Shown here piece after piece: positions 6,693 to 9,928 of a stretch of 9,928 nt of DNA. This stretch comes from JBCBKP01 sp038746265 (GTDB lineage: Bacteria; Planctomycetota; Phycisphaerae; Phycisphaerales; UBA1924): NCBI GenBank assembly GCA_038746265.1, contig JBCDKU010000093.1:1-9928 (forward strand). Reading direction: 5' to 3'. A program made the position numbers and the translations under genes. The notes beneath the pieces are model-generated. The model was not told the origin of the DNA. It was given only the letters and a program-made list of their open reading frames with translations, and did no database searches. Numbering within the stretch: the first letter of the stretch is position 1; every line of letters begins with the position of its first letter.

Positions 6693-6703
6693 TAACCTTG
6701 CCC

Positions 6704-8398
6704 GTGAAGGTCGGACTTGCCCCCATCAACCCAACCGTCGGCGACTTCGAAGGCAACGCCCAGCGCTGCCTCGAGGCTATCCGTCGCTGCGCCGAGCAGG
6801 GCGCGGACGTCGTCGTCCTCCCCGAGCTCGTGACCGCCGGCTACCCGCCCCGTGACTTGCTCTTTCGTGACGATTTCATCGAGGGCTGCGACGCCTGCGC
6901 CCAGATGATCGCGGCGAGCGCACCCAAGGGCGTCGCCGTCGCGGTCGGTCTGCCGCAGCGCGTCAGCGCCGAGGACCGCCGCCTCCACAACGCCCTCCGC
7001 CTCTACCAAGACGGCAAGCTCGTCGCGAGCTATGCCAAGCGCCTCCTCCCGACCTACGACGTCTTCGATGAGGACCGCTACTTCGTCGCGGGCAACGCCC
7101 CCGTTGTGGCCGAGGGATTCGAGTATGCGATCGGCTTGTCCGTCTGCGAGGACGCCTGGCACGGCGAGGACGCCGGCGTCGAGAACCGCTACGAGGGCCG
7201 CCCGGACCCGATCGCCGAGCTTGCGTCAAACGGTGCGAAGCTCATCGTCAACCCGTCCGCGAGCCCGTTCGTCGCCGGCAAGCAGCCTCGGCAGCGCGAC
7301 GTCCTCGCGCGGATGGCCGCGACGCACGGCGCGTTCATTGCTGCGGTCAACCAGCTCGGCGCCAACGACGACGTGATCTTCGACGGCGTCTGCCGTCTCT
7401 ACCGGCCCGACGACACGCTCGTCGCCGCGACCGAGCCCTTCTCGGGGGAATCGATCGTCGTCGATCTCGAAGACGCGGCGTCCGCAAACGCGGTCGATGA
7501 TCCTGCTTCGATGCGCGAGCGCGAGGATCTCGTCTTCCAAGCGCTCGTGCTGGGCGTCCGCGATTACTTCCGCAAGACCGGCTTCCGCCGCGCTCTGATC
7601 GGCATCTCGGGCGGCATCGATTCCGCTCTGACCGCGACCATCGCGACCGCGGCTCTCGGCAAGGCCAACGTCATAGGCGTCGCGATGCCGACGAAGTTCT
7701 CGAGCGAGCACTCGCTCGAGGACGCCCGCGAGCTCGCGACACGGCTCGGGATTGAGCTGCTGGAAGTCCCGATCGAAACCGGTGTCGAGGGTCTGCGCGG
7801 CATGACAGCGTCGGCGCTCGCCGAGCTGCACCAGCCGGGCCTCGGCGAGCAGTCGCCCGACCTCGCCGACGAGAACCTCCAGAGCCGCCTCCGCGGCACG
7901 CTGCTGATGACGCTGAGCAACCGCCTCGGCGCGCTCGTGCTCACGACGGGCAACAAGTCCGAGTACGCCGTCGGCTACTGCACGCTCTACGGCGACATGA
8001 ACGGCGCGCTCGCCGTCCTGTGCGACGTGCCGAAGACCCTCGTGTACGACGTCGCGCGCTGGACCAACGCGAACGCATCGGCTGCCGGCTTCGAGCGTTC
8101 ACCGATCCCCGAGCGCACCATCACGAAGCCGCCGAGCGCCGAGCTCCGCCCGGGCCAGCTCGACGTCGACTCGCTCCCCGACTACGACGTCCTCGACGAG
8201 ATCGTCGATCGCCATGTCGATAGCCGTCAGTCGCCCGACCGGATCACGTCCGAAACCGGATTCGACGCGGCCCTCGTCCGGCGGATCTGCCGCTTGATCG
8301 ACATCAACGAGTACAAGCGCCGGCAAGCCGCCATCGGACTCAAGGTCACCCAGACCGCGTTCGGACCCGGGCGTCGGATTCCTGTCGCGCGGTCGTAG
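6704..8398 (+). CDS. nadE: Glutamine-dependent NAD+ synthetase
   Basis: Makes NAD+ from nicotinic acid adenine dinucleotide, ATP and ammonia released from glutamine, the last step of NAD synthesis in the cytosol. The 564 residues form two domains. The N-terminal nitrilase-type glutaminase has the full E-K-C triad: E41 in VVLPELVTAGYPPRD, K112 in YAKRLLPTYDVFDE and C148 in LSVCEDAWHG. The C-terminal synthetase starts near 275 with the PP-loop ISGGIDSALT (301-310), then LQSRLRGTLLMTLSNRLGALVL (392-413), TTGNKSEYAVGYCTLYGDM (414-432) and ITKPPSAELRPGQ (473-485). The start is GTG 6704, giving VKVGLAPINPTVGDFEGN, the usual family N-terminus; TTG 6698 is also possible. No Shine-Dalgarno is seen, so translation may depend on coupling to the glycosyltransferase gene that ends at 6692. 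Confidence 0.96.
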   Translation: MKVGLAPINPTVGDFEGNAQRCLEAIRRCAEQGADVVVLPELVTAGYPPRDLLFRDDFIEGCDACAQMIAASAPKGVAVAVGLPQRVSAEDRRLHNALRLYQDGKLVASYAKRLLPTYDVFDEDRYFVAGNAPVVAEGFEYAIGLSVCEDAWHGEDAGVENRYEGRPDPIAELASNGAKLIVNPSASPFVAGKQPRQRDVLARMAATHGAFIAAVNQLGANDDVIFDGVCRLYRPDDTLVAATEPFSGESIVVDLEDAASANAVDDPASMREREDLVFQALVLGVRDYFRKTGFRRALIGISGGIDSALTATIATAALGKANVIGVAMPTKFSSEHSLEDARELATRLGIELLEVPIETGVEGLRGMTASALAELHQPGLGEQSPDLADENLQSRLRGTLLMTLSNRLGALVLTTGNKSEYAVGYCTLYGDMNGALAVLCDVPKTLVYDVARWTNANASAAGFERSPIPERTITKPPSAELRPGQLDVDSLPDYDVLDEIVDRHVDSRQSPDRITSETGFDAALVRRICRLIDINEYKRRQAAIGLKVTQTAFGPGRRIPVARS

Positions 8399-8410
8399 CT
8401 CAACAGCGAT

Positions 8411-9121
8411 TCAGCTGCTGCCCTCGCGCATCCGATCGAGCCCTGCGGGGAACGGGTACGACGCGAACACGCCGACGTGCCCCTTCTCCCACATCGACGG
8501 GCTCGGGTATACATCGCCCCGGAAGCCCGACTCGTGCATCCCACGAAGCACCGACTCGAAGCTCGGCTCGTCGTCGTTGCCCGGCGACTGCACGAGGCGG
8601 TTCGAGCGGGCCCCAAGAAAGCTCACCGAACACACCGGCAGCCGCTCCGCGCGGCCCGCGAGCATCTTCGAGATCGTGCCGAAGCCGGCCGCGAGGTCGT
8701 CGAGCGTGAAGAACGACTGCCCGCTCGGCCGCAGCAGCGCGAAGATCATCAGCCGATCGAGGTCGTACTTCAGCACGTACGGCTGCTTGTCGTGGGCCGC
8801 GTGCACGCCGACCGACTGCTGAAACATCTTCGCGTAGCTCGTCACACCGGCGGCCGTCCACTGGCTCGAGGGCACGCGCTCGACGAGCTGGGCGATGATG
8901 CCGCTCTCGTTGTCTTCCTCGTTCACGCCGCAGATCACCGCGCGGTAGCGGCCGCCCACGACGTCGGCGAGCATGCTCTGGCCCCACAGGATCCGGATGT
9001 TCCCGCTCGGGTCGGGCTCGCGGCGGCCCGAAGGCAGGAGGCTGACCTGGCTCTGCTCCGTGTCGGCCTCGAGGAGGGCACCGGCATCGCCGTCGTAGAT
9101 TCTGACCTGGTCGTCTGACAT
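8411..9121 (-). CDS. Conserved-looking protein of unknown function
   Basis: A 236-residue protein that I do not recognise. It lacks a signal peptide and membrane segments, so it is probably cytoplasmic. Features include an N-terminal MSDDQVRIYDGD, an ILWGQSMLADVVGGRYRAVICGVN stretch (43-66) of alternating hydrophobic pattern, IIAQLVERVPSSQW (74-87), KYDLDRLMIFALLRP (117-131) and a C-terminal half with GDVYPSPSMWE and FASYPFPAGLDRM. The start ATG at 9121 has GAGGAG nine bases upstream; the ATG at 9127 would leave only three bases and is less likely. Codon use and GC match the neighbours, and the opposite-strand reading frames show no known family, so I take it as a real gene. It ends 12 bases from the convergent nadE stop and lies downstream of the 5S terminator in the same direction. 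Confidence 0.75.
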   Translation of the reverse strand: MSDDQVRIYDGDAGALLEADTEQSQVSLLPSGRREPDPSGNIRILWGQSMLADVVGGRYRAVICGVNEEDNESGIIAQLVERVPSSQWTAAGVTSYAKMFQQSVGVHAAHDKQPYVLKYDLDRLMIFALLRPSGQSFFTLDDLAAGFGTISKMLAGRAERLPVCSVSFLGARSNRLVQSPGNDDEPSFESVLRGMHESGFRGDVYPSPSMWEKGHVGVFASYPFPAGLDRMREGSS

Positions 9122-9130
9122 GTTCATGGG

Positions 9131-9136
9131 CTCCTC
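9131..9136 (-). promoter_or_regulatory. Ribosome binding site of the unknown gene at 8411-9121
   Basis: GAGGAG on the minus strand lies 9 bases before ATG 9121 and 3 bases before ATG 9127, so the spacing decides for 9121. The 100 or so bases upstream, to the rRNA terminator, hold no promoter that I can call with confidence; a TACCTT hexamer near 9165 (minus strand) is only a weak -10 candidate. Confidence 0.6.
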
Positions 9137-9240
9137 ATCGGCAGGAACGCATGCCGGAGTGTGAAGGTAGCAGACCCGTGCGTCGCCGACAGGGGGAATG
9201 AAGACGGCAGCGGGGGGGAGACTGGAGGCTGCGTGGTTCA

Positions 9241-9281
9241 AAAAAGAAAAGACCCCGGAGAGGTTTACCTCACCGGGGTCA
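9241..9281 (-). terminator. Intrinsic terminator of the rRNA operon
   Basis: GACCCCGG (9252-9259) pairs with CCGGGGTC (9274-9281). Inside it GAGGT (9261-9265) faces ACCTC (9268-9272), and a single A-A mismatch separates the two stems. On the minus strand the hairpin is followed at once by TTTTCTTTTTT. It begins 4 bases past the 5S rRNA 3' end and should end the rRNA transcript before the downstream gene. Confidence 0.92.
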
Positions 9282-9284
9282 AAC

Positions 9285-9391
9285 GTCGGCGATGACCTAC
9301 TTTCCCGCAGGGCAGTATCATCGGCGGCTTGGGCTTAACTGCTGTGTTCGGAATGGGAACAGGTGTGACCCCAAGCCTATGGTCACCGACA
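9285..9391 (-). rRNA. rrf: 5S ribosomal RNA
   Basis: About 107 bases. Read on the minus strand it contains the conserved loop CCGAACACAGCAGTTAAGC and the late segment GGGAAAGTAGGTCATCGCC. The ends TGTCGGTG (from 9391) and CGCCGACG (to 9285) form the 8-bp helix I with two G-U pairs, which fixes both termini to within a base or two. It lies directly after the 23S gene, and the terminator follows. Confidence 0.95.
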
Positions 9392-9596
9392 AACCGGGCG
9401 TAACCGCTCTCGCGGCCAGCACGGTCGTTTGGATCTCCAAAGACCGAAGAACGACGTAGCAAATCTGGTAAACCTTGCGGCTCTCACCATCGCCGCGCCT
9501 CTCGGGCACGGCTCTCAATCGACCAGAGCCTCGCAGCGTTGTCGGGTGTCGCACCAAATCCGGAACGATTTGATTCGATCACGACGGCTGGCAGGG
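9392..9596 (-). other. 23S-5S spacer with several hairpins, no tRNA
   Basis: About 205 bases. The strongest structure is at 9422-9446: CGGTC, a bulged G, TTTGG, ATCT loop, CCAAA and GACCG, giving 10 pairs. Weaker hairpins are CCGC-TCTC-GCGG at 9404-9415 (a GAGA tetraloop on the transcribed strand), GGCTCT/AGAGCC at 9510-9530 and CAAATC/GATTTG at 9555-9572. These are likely processing or folding elements of the precursor. No tRNA and no protein-coding gene is seen here. Confidence 0.6.
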
Positions 9597-9928
9597 GTGG
9601 TCATGCCTTCGACCGTTAGTACCGCTCCGCTGAGGGCCTCTCAACCCTTACACCTGCGGCCTATCAACCGGGTGGTCTACCCGGGGTCTCTCGCAATGCA
9701 ACCAAACCTTATCTCCAGGGGGGCTTCCCGCTTAGATGCCTTCAGCGGTTATCCCTGCCCAACGTAGCTACCCTGCGGTGCACCGAGCGGTGCAACAGGA
9801 TCACCAGGGGTTGGTCCAACCCAGTCCTCTCGTACTAAGGTTGACTCCTGTCAAGTTTGGAACGCCCACGGCAGATAGGGACCGACCTGGCTCACGCCGG
9901 TCTGAACCCAGCTCGCGTACCGCTTTAA
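9597..9928 (-). rRNA. rrl: 23S ribosomal RNA, 3' part only (5' end beyond the right edge)
   Basis: Read on the minus strand this matches the last ~330 bases of bacterial 23S rRNA. Landmarks are GGTACGCGAGCTGGGTTCAG near the right edge, TCCCTATCTGCCGTGGGCG, the sarcin-ricin loop AGTACGAGAGGAC (around 9824-9837), GCTGAAGGCATCTAAGC, GTTGATAGGCCG and the terminal GGTACTAAC at 9615-9623. The exact 3' end is estimated by analogy with E. coli, where about 20 bases follow GGTACTAAT; its helix 1 partner is outside the window. There are no insertions in this segment. Confidence 0.95.

Noticed and set aside
6488..6703. 72-codon N-terminal extension of nadE
   Set aside because: It lies inside the end of the glycosyltransferase gene in another frame, and the protein from GTG 6704 begins exactly where NadE proteins normally do.
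9392..9596. Possible tRNA between 23S and 5S
   Set aside because: No acceptor stem, T-loop GTTCGA in proper position or terminal CCA arrangement could be assembled from this stretch on either strand.
9429..9767. 112-codon plus-strand frame over the rRNA region
   Set aside because: It is antisense to the 23S-5S spacer and the 23S rRNA 3' end; typical false gene call in rRNA.

Overview
The window is high-GC bacterial DNA with tightly packed genes and no phage, transposase or CRISPR. GC content, the degenerate TsaE-YacG fusion, the two-ExbD cluster and the unusual Fur homologue together suggest a planctomycete-like bacterium, perhaps of the Phycisphaerae. That placement is inference. The 23S rRNA fragment at the right edge is the best means of testing it.

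Layout, left to right. A partial aminopropyltransferase gene (speE-like, minus strand) runs off the left edge. A short divergent gap of 58 bases separates it from a plus-strand run of five genes: thiL (thiamine-phosphate kinase), a tsaE fused to a degenerate YacG-like module, an exbB/tolQ-type proton-channel gene and two exbD/tolR-type genes. Their ends overlap or lie close together, so they probably form one operon. This run ends at a pair of 24-base inverted repeats, each of which is itself a hairpin. Convergent to it is a minus-strand Fur-family regulator that keeps its DNA-binding helix but has lost nearly all metal ligands. Divergent from fur, with only 6 bases between the proposed starts, is a 697-residue GT-C type membrane glycosyltransferase gene, followed closely by nadE (glutamine-dependent NAD+ synthetase). 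A minus-strand gene of unknown function ends 12 bases past nadE. The right end carries, on the minus strand, the 3' part of 23S rRNA, a structured spacer without tRNA, 5S rRNA and a strong intrinsic terminator.

How the genes fit together. Most products are housekeeping enzymes: polyamine synthesis, thiamine diphosphate, tRNA t6A modification and NAD. ExbB with two ExbDs would form an inner-membrane proton-driven motor; its TonB or TolA-like partner is not in the window. The two most notable items are the TsaE protein with a C-terminal YacG-like segment that keeps one of four zinc cysteines, and the Fur-fold regulator that looks unable to sense metal in the usual way.
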